This document shows, piece after piece, positions 40,172-48,037 of a DNA stretch of 64,000 nt. Location: positions 75,016 to 139,015 of the forward strand of contig CAYOBI010000002.1 of assembly GCA_964402325.1 (NCBI GenBank), read 5' to 3'. The notes beneath the pieces were generated by a model. The model ran no database searches and had not been told where the DNA came from. It saw only the letters and a list, made by a program, of their open reading frames with translations. How positions within the stretch are numbered: position 1 is the stretch's first letter; each line of letters begins with the position of its first letter. The stretch comes from Raineyella sp964402325 (GTDB lineage: Bacteria > Actinomycetota > Actinomycetes > Propionibacteriales > Propionibacteriaceae). The position numbers and the translations under genes are program-made.

Positions 40172-41239
40172 ATGGAGCTCGACCGACTGCGCCGGCTGGT
40201 GGAGCTGGAGACACCGTCGTTCGACCGCACCGCCAGCGCGGCGGTCGCCGGGCTGCTGGCGGACTGGTTCGCCGCGGCCGGGGCGTCGGTCGAGAGGATC
40301 CCGGGGGAGGCCGGCACCCACCTGCGGTGCGAGGTGCCGGGGGAGGTGGCCGGCGGGCCGCTGCTGCTGGTCGGGCACTCCGACACCGTCTGGCCGGTCG
40401 GCACCCTGGCCGGGGCGGTGCCCTGGTCGGTGCAGGGCGACGTGGTCCGCGGGCCCGGCGTCTACGACATGAAGAGCGGGCTGGTGGTGATGCTCGCCGC
40501 CCTGGAGCGGGTGCGGGGCCGCGCGCACCGCCCGGTGAGGGTCCTGGTGGTGTGCGACGAGGAGGTCGGCTCCCCGACCTCGCAACAGCTGGTCCGCGAC
40601 AGCCTGGACGGGGTGGTGGCGGCGATCGGCTTCGAGTCGCCGCATCCCGACGGCGCGTTCAAGGTGGGTCGGCGCGGCAGCAGTCGGGTCCGGCTGGGGG
40701 TGCGCGGGAAGGCGGCGCATGCCGCGCTGGACCCCGGCGCGGGCGTGTCGGCGATCGACGAACTGGTCGACCAATTGCTGGTCGTACGTGGGATCGTCGC
40801 GGCGGCGGGGGAGCGCAGCGAGGTGCTGTGCAACGTCGGCACCATCGCCGGGGGCGGGCGGACCAACGTGGTGGCGGAGGCGGCCTCCTGCGAGCTGGGC
40901 CTGCGCTTCCTGGATGCCGGCACGGAGCGGGAGGTGCTCGACGGGCTGGCGGCGTTGCGGCCGGTGCGCCCGGGGGCCGAGCTCTCGATGGAACTGGTCA
41001 GCCATCGCCCGGCCTGGGCCCCGAGCGGGGCGGACGAGGCCTGGGCGGCCTCGGTCGGGGGGTACGGGTCCCGTCCGGCCGCCGGAGCCGGGGACACGAA
41101 CCTGATCGGGGCGCTGGGGGTGCCGACGCTGGACGGCTTCGGCCCGCGCGGCGGCGGCGCCCACGCCGTCGACGAGCACATCTTCTTCTCCAGCCTGCTC
41201 GAGCGGATCGAGCTGCTGGCGGCGGTGCTCACCCGCTGA
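40172..41239 (+). CDS. M20-family metallohydrolase, carboxypeptidase G2-like (possible desuccinylase)
   Basis: A 355-residue dizinc peptidase/acylase. Zinc ligands appear in GHSDTVWPVG, GPGVYDMKSGL and CDEEVGS; a Rossmann-like dimerisation segment (VRLGVRGKAAHAALDPGAG) and a C-terminal GGGAHAVDEHIFFSS with the last His complete the family. It removes an acyl or glutamyl group from an N-acyl amino acid. ATG at 40172 follows GAGGGGGAG. It is divergent from the GNAT-racemase operon and shares its operators, so a role in deacylating N-acyl-L-amino acids is likely. Confidence 0.85.
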   Translation: MELDRLRRLVELETPSFDRTASAAVAGLLADWFAAAGASVERIPGEAGTHLRCEVPGEVAGGPLLLVGHSDTVWPVGTLAGAVPWSVQGDVVRGPGVYDMKSGLVVMLAALERVRGRAHRPVRVLVVCDEEVGSPTSQQLVRDSLDGVVAAIGFESPHPDGAFKVGRRGSSRVRLGVRGKAAHAALDPGAGVSAIDELVDQLLVVRGIVAAAGERSEVLCNVGTIAGGGRTNVVAEAASCELGLRFLDAGTEREVLDGLAALRPVRPGAELSMELVSHRPAWAPSGADEAWAASVGGYGSRPAAGAGDTNLIGALGVPTLDGFGPRGGGAHAVDEHIFFSSLLERIELLAAVLTR

Positions 41240-41268
41240 CCCGGCCCCCGACGGGCCAGCGGGTGAGC
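41227..41268. terminator. Bidirectional hairpin between M20 gene and pckG
   Basis: GCTCACCCGCTG (41227-41238) pairs perfectly with CAGCGGGTGAGC (41257-41268), with an inner GGCCC/GGGCC stem. It overlaps the end of the M20 gene and lies seven bases from the pckG stop. Confidence 0.75.
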
Positions 41269-41274
41269 GGTCCG

Positions 41275-43101
41275 TCAGGCGTTGTCGAGAGCGGTCTTCA
41301 GCTGCTCCAGATCGCCCCACAGCTGCTGCGGGAAGCGGTCACCGAGCTTGGTGAACCACTCCTCGATCAGCGGGATCTCCTTCTTCCACTCCTCGGCGTC
41401 GACCTTCAGCACCTCGGCCATGGTCGCGTCGTCGACCTCGTCCTCGATGCCGGTGCGGTCGATCGCGTCCAGGGTCGGCACGAAGCCGATCGGGGTCTGG
41501 ACGGCCTCGGCAGTGCCCTCCAGGCGGCCGACGATCCAGGCCAGCACGCGGCTGTTGTCGCCGAAGCCCGGCCAGAGGAACTTGCCGTCGGCCGACTTGC
41601 GGAACCAGTTCACGTAGAACACCTTCGGCAGGTGGGCGTTCTCGTGCAGGGTCGGCATGTCCAGCCAGTGCTGGATGTAGTCACCGGCGTTGTAGCCGAT
41701 GAAGGGCAGCATGGCCATCGGGTCGCGGCGGACGACACCGACCGCACCGGTGGCGGCGGCGGTGGTCTCCGAGGAGCAGGTGGCGCCCATGAAGACGCCG
41801 TGCGACCACTCGGAGGTCTCGGTTACCAGCGGGACGGTGGTGGCGCGGCGGCCGCCGAACAGGATCGCGTCGATCCGGACACCCTTGCCGTCGTTCCACT
41901 CGGCGCCCAGCGTCGGGGCCTGCTCCATCGGGGTGGTGAAGCGGCTGTTCGGGTGGGCGGCCTTGGTGCCGGAGGCCGGGGTCCACGGGTTGCCCTGCCA
42001 GTCGATCAGCTCGGCCGGCTTCTCGTCGGTCATCCCCTCCCACCAGACGTCGCCGTCCAGGGTCCGGGCGACGTTGGTGAAGATCGAGTTGCCGATGTTG
42101 ATGGTCTTCATCGCGTTCGGGTTCGAGGACTCGCCGGTGCCCGGGGCGACGCCGAAGAAGCCGTTCTCCGGGTTGACGCCGCGCAGGTAGCCCTCCTCGT
42201 CGAAGCGCATCCAGTTGATGTCGTCACCGAGGGTCTCGGCCTTCCAGCCCGGCAGGGTCGGCTCGATCATCGCGAGGTTGGTCTTGCCGCAGGCGGACGG
42301 GAACGCGCCGGCGATGTGGTACACCTTGCCGGCCGGCGAGGTGAGCTTGAGGATCAGCATGTGCTCGGCCAGCCAGCCCTCGTCGCGGGCCATCACCGAG
42401 GCGATCCGCAGCGAGTAGCACTTCTTGCCGAGCAGGGCGTTGCCGCCGTAGCCGGAGCCGTACGACCAGATCGCGCGGTCCTCGGGGAAGTGCACGATGT
42501 ACTTCTGGGTGTTGCAGGGCCAGGCGACGTCCTCGACGCCCTCGTCCAGCGGGTAGCCCACCGAGTGCAGGCAGGGGACGAACGCCTTGTCGCCACCCGC
42601 GGTCATCGCCTCGAGCGGGGCGGCACCCATCCGGGTCATGATCCGCATCGACATCGCCACGTAGGCGGAGTCGGAGATCTCCACGCCGAACTTCGGGTCC
42701 TCGGCGTCGATCGGGCCCATGCAGAACGGGATGACGTACATCGTCCGGCCGTGCATCGAGCCGCGGTAGAGCTCGGTCAGGGTGGCCTTCATCTCGGCCG
42801 GGTCGCGCCAGTTGTTCGTCGGGCCGGCGTCGACCTCGTCGGTCGAGCAGATGAACGTACGGTCCTCGACCCGGGCGACGTCGTCGGGGTCGGAGGCGAA
42901 GTAGTAGGAGTTCTTCTTCTTGTTCTCCGCCAGGCGGATGGCGGTGCCGGCGGCGACCAGCTCGGCGCCGAGGCGGTCGTACTCCTCCTGGGAGCCGTCG
43001 CACCAGTAGATGGAGTCGGGTTCGGTGAGGGCCGCGATCTCGGAGACCCACTCCAGAAGGGCCTTGTGGGTCGTGGGTGCCTGGGTGGTGTCAACGGACA
43101 C
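41275..43101 (-). CDS. pckG: Phosphoenolpyruvate carboxykinase (GTP)
   Basis: A 608-residue GTP-type enzyme linking oxaloacetate and phosphoenolpyruvate. Motifs include AGAFPSACGKTNLAMIEP (P-loop and reactive Cys), ITSPAGKVYHI (here LTSPAGK), FGGRRATTVPLV, WPGFGDNSRVLAWIVGRLEG and the early WCDGSQEEYD. GTG at 43099-43101 follows GAGGAG. TAGAAT (minus, 43166-43171) is the likely -10 box, with a CRP-type site centred about 67 bases before the predicted transcription start. In related bacteria this enzyme can run in either direction. Confidence 0.95.
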   Translation of the reverse strand: MSVDTTQAPTTHKALLEWVSEIAALTEPDSIYWCDGSQEEYDRLGAELVAAGTAIRLAENKKKNSYYFASDPDDVARVEDRTFICSTDEVDAGPTNNWRDPAEMKATLTELYRGSMHGRTMYVIPFCMGPIDAEDPKFGVEISDSAYVAMSMRIMTRMGAAPLEAMTAGGDKAFVPCLHSVGYPLDEGVEDVAWPCNTQKYIVHFPEDRAIWSYGSGYGGNALLGKKCYSLRIASVMARDEGWLAEHMLILKLTSPAGKVYHIAGAFPSACGKTNLAMIEPTLPGWKAETLGDDINWMRFDEEGYLRGVNPENGFFGVAPGTGESSNPNAMKTINIGNSIFTNVARTLDGDVWWEGMTDEKPAELIDWQGNPWTPASGTKAAHPNSRFTTPMEQAPTLGAEWNDGKGVRIDAILFGGRRATTVPLVTETSEWSHGVFMGATCSSETTAAATGAVGVVRRDPMAMLPFIGYNAGDYIQHWLDMPTLHENAHLPKVFYVNWFRKSADGKFLWPGFGDNSRVLAWIVGRLEGTAEAVQTPIGFVPTLDAIDRTGIEDEVDDATMAEVLKVDAEEWKKEIPLIEEWFTKLGDRFPQQLWGDLEQLKTALDNA

Positions 43102-43421
43102 GGTGTGCTCCTCGTTGAGTGGGAACCGGCTGGGACTAGGACGGATACCTGTTGGGATTGGACCGATTCTAGGCCACTCACCCAGCTGGTATTACAAGTG
43201 TTGAGCGAGAAATCGTCGCGTGAAACAGATCACAAAGTCCGCCGATCCTCGTGTTGGTGCGGGTCGAACGGGGGCGTGGCGTGCCATTCTCCGGTGCTGG
43301 TGGTGCTTACCAGTGCGCCACTGGTCCCGTCGCGGACGGGGGTCGGGGGCCTGATTTGGCATCTCGTCGCCGAGGGTCTAGAGTTCCTGTTCGTTGCAAG
43401 GAGCACGTGCAACGGCACCAA
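43102..43421. promoter_or_regulatory. Divergent promoter region, pckG / tRNA-Arg
   Basis: This 320-base gap has no believable ORF. It holds the pckG -10 box (minus, 43166-43171), a CRP/GlxR-type site, an inverted repeat ACCAGTG-CGC-CACTGGT at 43309-43325, and the tRNA-Arg promoter TTGGCA (43356-43361), 17 bases, TAGAGT (43379-43384). Confidence 0.55.
43219..43234. promoter_or_regulatory. CRP/GlxR-type site upstream of pckG
   Basis: On the minus strand TGTGA-TCTGTT-TCACG, one mismatch from the TGTGA-N6-TCACA consensus of cAMP-receptor proteins, including actinobacterial GlxR. Position is suited to activation of a gluconeogenic gene. Confidence 0.5.
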
Positions 43422-43494
43422 GCGCCCGTAGCTTAACGGATAGAGCATCTGACTACGGATCAGAAGGTTGGGGGTTCGAATCCCTCCGGGCGCG
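43422..43494 (+). tRNA. tRNA-Arg (anticodon ACG)
   Basis: Acceptor GCGCCCG/CGGGCGC, D arm GCTT..GAGC, anticodon arm TCTGA-CTACGGA-TCAGA holding ACG, and T arm GGGGG-TTCGAAT-CCCTC. The first anticodon base is expected to be changed to inosine by TadA. Discriminator G; CCA not encoded. Confidence 0.96.
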
Positions 43495-43500
43495 CTGAGG

Positions 43501-43532
43501 AAGCCCCTCGGTCATCCGACCGGGGGGCTTTT
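43501..43532 (+). terminator. Rho-independent terminator after tRNA-Arg
   Basis: AAGCCCC-t-CGGTC pairs with GACCG-g-GGGGCTT, followed by TT. It is built like the one after tRNA-Ser (GCT). Confidence 0.88.
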
Positions 43533-43580
43533 CCGTGCCCCGGCGGCCCGGCTACTACGCCGTGTCGTTATAGTCGGGCC

Positions 43581-44225
43581 GTGGACCGGACGACACCCCA
43601 ACTGCCCCCGTACGAGTACCTGCGCGACGGTGCGGCGATCTATGCCGAGTCCTTCGCGATGATCCGTCGCGAGACCCGGCTCGAGCACCTGCCCGAGGAC
43701 GTCGCCCACGTCGCGCTGCGGATGGTCCATGCCTGCGCCCAGCCCGACATCGTCGAGGACCTGCGCTGGTCGCCCGGGGTGGTATCCGCCTGCCGGGCGG
43801 CGCTCGCCGCGGGCGCACCGATCCTGTGCGACTCGACGATGGTGGCCCACGGGGTGATCCGCTCGAAGCTGCCGGCGGACAACGAGGTGGTCTGTCGGCT
43901 GGGTGACCCCGCGCTGCCCGGCCTGGCCCGCCGGCTCGGCACCACCAAGGCGGCCGCGGCCGTCGACCTGTGGGCCGACCGGCTGGAGGGCTCGGTCGTC
44001 CTGATCGGCAACGCCCCCACCGCACTGTTCCACCTGCTGGAGACCATCGGCGCCGGCGGGCCCCGACCGGCCGCGATCATCGGCATCCCGGTCGGGTTCG
44101 TCGGGGCGGACCGCTCCAAGGAGGCCCTGGCGGACAACCCCTGGGGCCTGGACCACCTCACCCTGCTCGGCCGGCGCGGCGGCAGTGCGGTCGCGGCCGC
44201 CGCGCTGAACGCGATGTCGATCTAG
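43581..44225 (+). CDS. cobH: Precorrin-8X / cobalt-precorrin-8 methylmutase
   Basis: A 214-residue CbiC/CobH enzyme that moves the C11 methyl group to C12, giving (cobalt-)hydrogenobyrinate or cobyrinate. Motifs: IYAESFAMIRRET, VALRMVHACAQPDI with the catalytic His, PILCDSTMVAHGV, and AIIGIPVGFVGADRSKEAL. Since CbiG and CbiX are next door, the cobalt-precorrin substrate (CbiC role) is more likely. GTG at 43581 is supported by TATAGT (43569-43574) six bases upstream. It faces the cbiX-sirC gene, convergent, with 28 bases between. Confidence 0.93.
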   Translation: MDRTTPQLPPYEYLRDGAAIYAESFAMIRRETRLEHLPEDVAHVALRMVHACAQPDIVEDLRWSPGVVSACRAALAAGAPILCDSTMVAHGVIRSKLPADNEVVCRLGDPALPGLARRLGTTKAAAAVDLWADRLEGSVVLIGNAPTALFHLLETIGAGGPRPAAIIGIPVGFVGADRSKEALADNPWGLDHLTLLGRRGGSAVAAAALNAMSI

Positions 44226-44253
44226 GAGCCGGTCGATCCAGCAGCCGGTCGAG

Positions 44254-45501
44254 CTAGGTCGAGCGGAGGGTCTCGACCAGGGCGTCGCGGACCGCGGCCG
44301 TCCGCCGCGGGTCGCGGCGGCCGATCACGCCGACCAGCATGCCGGCGCCGCGGCCGGTCGCCGGGGTCCAGGCGCTGCCGCCGGCCGCGTGGTCGCCCCG
44401 GACGCAGAACGTGTGCCGGGTCTCCGCCTCCGCGGCCACCCGGGTGTTCACCGCCGGGTCGTCGGTGACGGCCAGCACGTACCAGGCGTCGGCCACGTCA
44501 CCGTCCGCGTACGCCCGGGCCGACCAGTCGAACCGGCCGGCCAGTTCCAGCGCCGACAGCACCGGGGTGAGGATCGGCGACACCACCCGGACCCGGGCCC
44601 CGGCGTCCAGCAGGCCGAGGATCCGCCGCTCGGCGACCCGGCCGCCGCCGACCACCAGCACGTCGCGGCCGCGCAGCACCAGGCCGCTGAGGTAGACCGG
44701 CGTCGCGCCCCCGTCGTCGAGCCGGCGGGCGCCGGCCCGGTAGCGGTCGGCGACCACCGCGGCGAGTTCGGCGCACGGGCCGATCACCTCGGCGACGCGG
44801 ATCTCCGGGGCACCGGGGTGGGCGTTGCGCCAGGCGGCCACCTGGTCGCCGGTCCAGGTCCGCATCGAGCCGGGGAAGAGGAAGTTCGGCGCCACCACGA
44901 TCCGCTCGGCGCCGAGCCGGACCGCCCGGTCCAGCGCCGCCGGCAGGTCCGGGGCGGTGACCTGGAGGAACGCCGGCAGCACCTGGGCGAAGCCGCCCTC
45001 CTCCTCGACCATCCGGGCCAGCGCGACGTGCTGGGCGTTCGTCTCGGCGATGCTGCAGCCGCGGCCGACCAGCACCACGGTGGTCGCCGGGGCGGCCCAG
45101 TCGCCGAGCACCGCCCCGATCCTGTCCAGCACCAGCGCGCGCAGCGCGGGATCGGGCCCGAGGTGCGGGGCGTACGCCACCCGGCTGCCGGGCACCCGGG
45201 CCCGGCCGGCCTCGATCGCCTCGGGGATGTCGCGACGGACGTGGCCGCCGCTGCCGAGCATCAGCGGGACCACCACGACCTCCGTGGTGTCCCGGGCGGC
45301 GGTGGCGACCGCGTCGGCGATGCCCGGCGCGGTCAGTTCGACGAAGCCGAGGCCGACGGTGACGTCGGGCAGTTCCCGACCGACCAGGTCGGCGAGCGTA
45401 CGGGCGGCCGCGGCGCCCTCGGGGTCGCGGCTGCCGTGCGCGGCGATGACCAGCGGGGGGCGGGCGGCGCGCGCCGCCCGGCGGGCGTTCTCGACACTCA
45501 T
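44254..45501 (-). CDS. CbiX sirohydrochlorin cobaltochelatase fused to precorrin-2 dehydrogenase
   Basis: A 415-residue two-part enzyme. The first about 250 residues form two CbiX-like repeats: VIAAHGSRDPEG and VPLMLGSGGHVRRDIPEAI hold the metal-site histidines of repeat one, and ERIVVAPNFLFPGSMRTW marks repeat two. Residues from about 265 form a SirC/CysG-type domain (LSGLVLRGRDVLVVGGGRVA, ERRILGLLDAGARVRVVSP) that oxidises precorrin-2 with NAD. Together they would oxidise precorrin-2 and insert Co2+, starting the anaerobic route. It overlaps cbiG-cobJ by four bases. Confidence 0.9.
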   Translation of the reverse strand: MSVENARRAARAARPPLVIAAHGSRDPEGAAAARTLADLVGRELPDVTVGLGFVELTAPGIADAVATAARDTTEVVVVPLMLGSGGHVRRDIPEAIEAGRARVPGSRVAYAPHLGPDPALRALVLDRIGAVLGDWAAPATTVVLVGRGCSIAETNAQHVALARMVEEEGGFAQVLPAFLQVTAPDLPAALDRAVRLGAERIVVAPNFLFPGSMRTWTGDQVAAWRNAHPGAPEIRVAEVIGPCAELAAVVADRYRAGARRLDDGGATPVYLSGLVLRGRDVLVVGGGRVAERRILGLLDAGARVRVVSPILTPVLSALELAGRFDWSARAYADGDVADAWYVLAVTDDPAVNTRVAAEAETRHTFCVRGDHAAGGSAWTPATGRGAGMLVGVIGRRDPRRTAAVRDALVETLRST

Positions 45502-47222
45502 GCGGGCATCCAGGTGTAGTCGCGGGGGGTCACCATCACCCGGCGCCCGGTCCCGCTGGTGGTGTAGCGGGTGGTCGACGATCCGACGACGACCAGGGAG
45601 TTCATGTCGACCCGGGTCGGGTCGAAGGTCGCCAGGGTTGCCAGGTACGTCCGCTGGTCGGGCCGGCAGGCCTCGTGCACCGCGGCCACCGGGGTGTCCG
45701 CCGGCCGGTGCGCGCCGAGGATCTCCAGCGCCCGGGGGAGTTGGGTGGTCCGGGTCCGGCTGCGCGGGTTGTACAGCACCACGACGAAGTCGCCCTCGGC
45801 GGCGGCCTGCAGCCGGCGCTCGATCGTCCGCCAGTCGGTGTGCAGGTCCGACAGCGACAGGGTGACGTGATCGTGGCCCAGCGGGGCGCCGAGGATGGCC
45901 GAGACCGCCAGGCTGGCGGTCACCCCGGGGACGACCTCCACGTCGATCCCGTCGGTGCCCTGCTCCAGCACCGGGCTGGCCATCGCGTACAGGGCGGGGT
46001 CGCCGGAGCAGACCAGCGCCACCCGGCGTCCCTCGCGGGCCCGGGCGATGGCGTACGCGGTGCGCTCCTCCTCGGTGCCCATCCCGGAGCTGAACACCTC
46101 CGCACCGGGGGAGACCAGGTCGCTGACCTGCGCCACGTACGGCGCGTAGCCCACCACGACTGCGGCCGAGGTGACGGCGTGCTTCGCCCGGGGGGTGACC
46201 AGGTCGCGGGCGCCGGGCCCGAGGCCGACCACGCTGAGCTGCCCGCGCGGCGGGATCCGGCCGATCGCGCAGGTCGCCTCCGGGGTGCGGCGCTTGCCGA
46301 TCACCAGTTCGGCGCCGTGGGCCAGCACCGAGGCCTCGGCGACGCTCGGCGTGCCGACGTGGCCGTCCACCACCGCGCTCGGGCTCGGCACCGGCTGGGC
46401 GGCGAGGGTCGGGGCGGCGTACGTCACCAGCGGGACGCCCAGGCTCCTGGCGAGCGCGACCAGCCCGGGCTCGGCGGCCTTGACGTCGGCGCTGGCCAGG
46501 GCTGCCAGGCTCTCGGGGGCCAGGCCGGCCTCGTCCAGTGTCCCGGCCAGCAGCCGGGCCAGGTGCGCCTCGGTGGTGCCGCGGTTGCAGCCCATCCCGG
46601 CGACCAGGGAGAGCGGGTGCACCACGACGCTGGGCAGGCCGGCGCCGGTCACCCGGGCCAGGTCGGTGACGACGACCTGCGCGGCCGGGTCGGCGCACTC
46701 CTCGGCGACGTTGTCGGGTAGCGGGGGCAGCGGCCAGCGGCCGGTGCGGTCGAGCCGGACCGGCCGGCCGTCGAGGATCGCCCGGGTCACCGTGGCCAGG
46801 TCGCCCGACCAGGGCCAGCCCAGGGTGTCGAGGGCGGGCAGGCCGAGCGCGTCGGTCGCGGTGGTGAGCACCGGCGTCGCGCCGAGGCCGTCGGCCAGCA
46901 GCCGGGCCAGCGCGTTCGCCGCGCCGGAGTGGCCGCCGACCAGTGGCACCGCGAACCTGCCCGCCTCGTCGAGCACCACGACCCCCGGGTCGTGCGCCTT
47001 GTCGGCCAGCAGCGGGGCGATGATCCGGGTGGTCGCGCCCAGCGCCAGGTGGCTGATCACCAGGTCGCAGGACGCCCACGCGGCCGGCAGCCCGGTGGCG
47101 GCCGGGCCGTCGAAGCGCAGCGTCTCCCGGCCCAGGATGCGGTCGATCCGGTCGGCGTGGCGACGGGTCGCCGGGCTGTTGGTCACCTGCCCGATCCGGG
47201 CGGCAGCGACGTCGCGGCTCAT
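45498..47222 (-). CDS. CbiG - CobJ fusion (lactone hydrolase and C17-methyltransferase)
   Basis: A 574-residue fusion. Residues 1-325 are CbiG, which opens the ring-A lactone of cobalt-precorrin-5A: GGHSGAANALARLLAD (97-112), VAGMGCNRGTTEAHLARLL (207-225) and a C-terminal GTPSVAEASVLA. Residues 328-574 are CobJ/CbiH, which methylates C17 and contracts the ring: LSVVGLGPGARDLVTPRA, SGDPALYAMASPVLE, VVPGVTASLAVSAILGAPLG, and VVLYNPRSRTRTTQLPRALE. The presence of CbiG marks the anaerobic, cobalt-early pathway. Both neighbours overlap by four bases. Confidence 0.93.
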   Translation of the reverse strand: MSRDVAAARIGQVTNSPATRRHADRIDRILGRETLRFDGPAATGLPAAWASCDLVISHLALGATTRIIAPLLADKAHDPGVVVLDEAGRFAVPLVGGHSGAANALARLLADGLGATPVLTTATDALGLPALDTLGWPWSGDLATVTRAILDGRPVRLDRTGRWPLPPLPDNVAEECADPAAQVVVTDLARVTGAGLPSVVVHPLSLVAGMGCNRGTTEAHLARLLAGTLDEAGLAPESLAALASADVKAAEPGLVALARSLGVPLVTYAAPTLAAQPVPSPSAVVDGHVGTPSVAEASVLAHGAELVIGKRRTPEATCAIGRIPPRGQLSVVGLGPGARDLVTPRAKHAVTSAAVVVGYAPYVAQVSDLVSPGAEVFSSGMGTEEERTAYAIARAREGRRVALVCSGDPALYAMASPVLEQGTDGIDVEVVPGVTASLAVSAILGAPLGHDHVTLSLSDLHTDWRTIERRLQAAAEGDFVVVLYNPRSRTRTTQLPRALEILGAHRPADTPVAAVHEACRPDQRTYLATLATFDPTRVDMNSLVVVGSSTTRYTTSGTGRRVMVTPRDYTWMPA

Positions 47223-48037
47223 CGGAGGTCCTCCTTCAGGGCGGGGTCGGCGGCCCGGTGGGCGTGCCGGAAGCCGGGGTGGTAGAGGTGGCTGCGGGTG
47301 CCGCTCGGGCCCTCCCGCAGGGCCGGGCCGACGAGGACCACGGTGTGCTTCCACAGCTTGTGCTCGCGCATCGTCGCGGACAGGTCGGCCAGCGCGCAGC
47401 GCAGCACCAGTTCGTCGGGCCAGGTGACCCGGTAGCCGACGATGCACGGGGTGTCGGCCGGGTAGCCGCCGGCCAGCAGTTCCTCCTGCAGCACCTTGTT
47501 GCGGGCCGCGGACAGGTAGAGGGCCATCGTGGTGCCGTGTCCGGCGAAGGAGCGTACGGTCTCCCGGTCCGGCATCGGCGTCCGGCCGCCCTCCAGCCGG
47601 GTGAGAACCATCGACTGGGACACCTGCGGCACGGTGATCTCGACCTCGGCGCGGGCCGCCGCGGCGGAGAACGCCGACACCCCCGGCACCGTCCCGTACG
47701 GGATGCCGATCCGGTCACACAGCACCCGTTGCTCGCCCATCGCGCCGTAGATCGACGGGTCGCCGGTGTGCACCCGGGCGACCAGCAGGTCCTCGTCGCG
47801 GGCCCGTTCGAGGACCGGGCGGAGCGCCTCCAGCGGCAGCGCGGCGGAGTCGATCACCTCGGCGTCGGGCCGGGCGCCGGCGACGATGTCGGGGTGCACC
47901 AGGCTGGACGCCCAGACCACGATGTCGGCCTCGGCCACCACCCGGGCGCCCCGGACCGTGATCAGGTCCGCCGCCCCGGGCCCGGCGCCGACGAACATCA
48001 CCAGTCCCCGGCCCTGCGGCCGTTCGGTCACCGTCAC
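47219..48037 (-). CDS. cobM: Precorrin-4 / cobalt-precorrin-4 C11-methyltransferase
   Basis: A 272-residue SAM-dependent tetrapyrrole methylase of the CobM/CbiF group. Motifs: MFVGAGPGAADLITVRGARV, VVWASSLVHPDIV, RVHTGDPSIYGAMGEQ, TVPGVSAFSAAAARAEVE, and ALYLSAARNKVLQEELL. The usual substrate here would be the cobalt-bound form, as CbiX and CbiG are encoded beside it. GTG at 48035-48037 makes a GTGA overlap with cobI. A charged tail after about residue 245 is longer than the core needs. Confidence 0.93.
   Translation of the reverse strand: MTVTERPQGRGLVMFVGAGPGAADLITVRGARVVAEADIVVWASSLVHPDIVAGARPDAEVIDSAALPLEALRPVLERARDEDLLVARVHTGDPSIYGAMGEQRVLCDRIGIPYGTVPGVSAFSAAAARAEVEITVPQVSQSMVLTRLEGGRTPMPDRETVRSFAGHGTTMALYLSAARNKVLQEELLAGGYPADTPCIVGYRVTWPDELVLRCALADLSATMREHKLWKHTVVLVGPALREGPSGTRSHLYHPGFRHAHRAADPALKEDLR

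Noticed and set aside
43309..43325. ACCAGTG-CGC-CACTGGT as a small RNA or terminator
   Set aside because: No U tract and no gene end close by; left only as an inverted repeat in the region entry.
39790..43431. 1213-codon plus-strand frame across GNAT, M20 and pckG regions
   Set aside because: Crosses several recognised genes on both strands and reads as Gly/Arg/Val repeats. No start or ribosome site fits.
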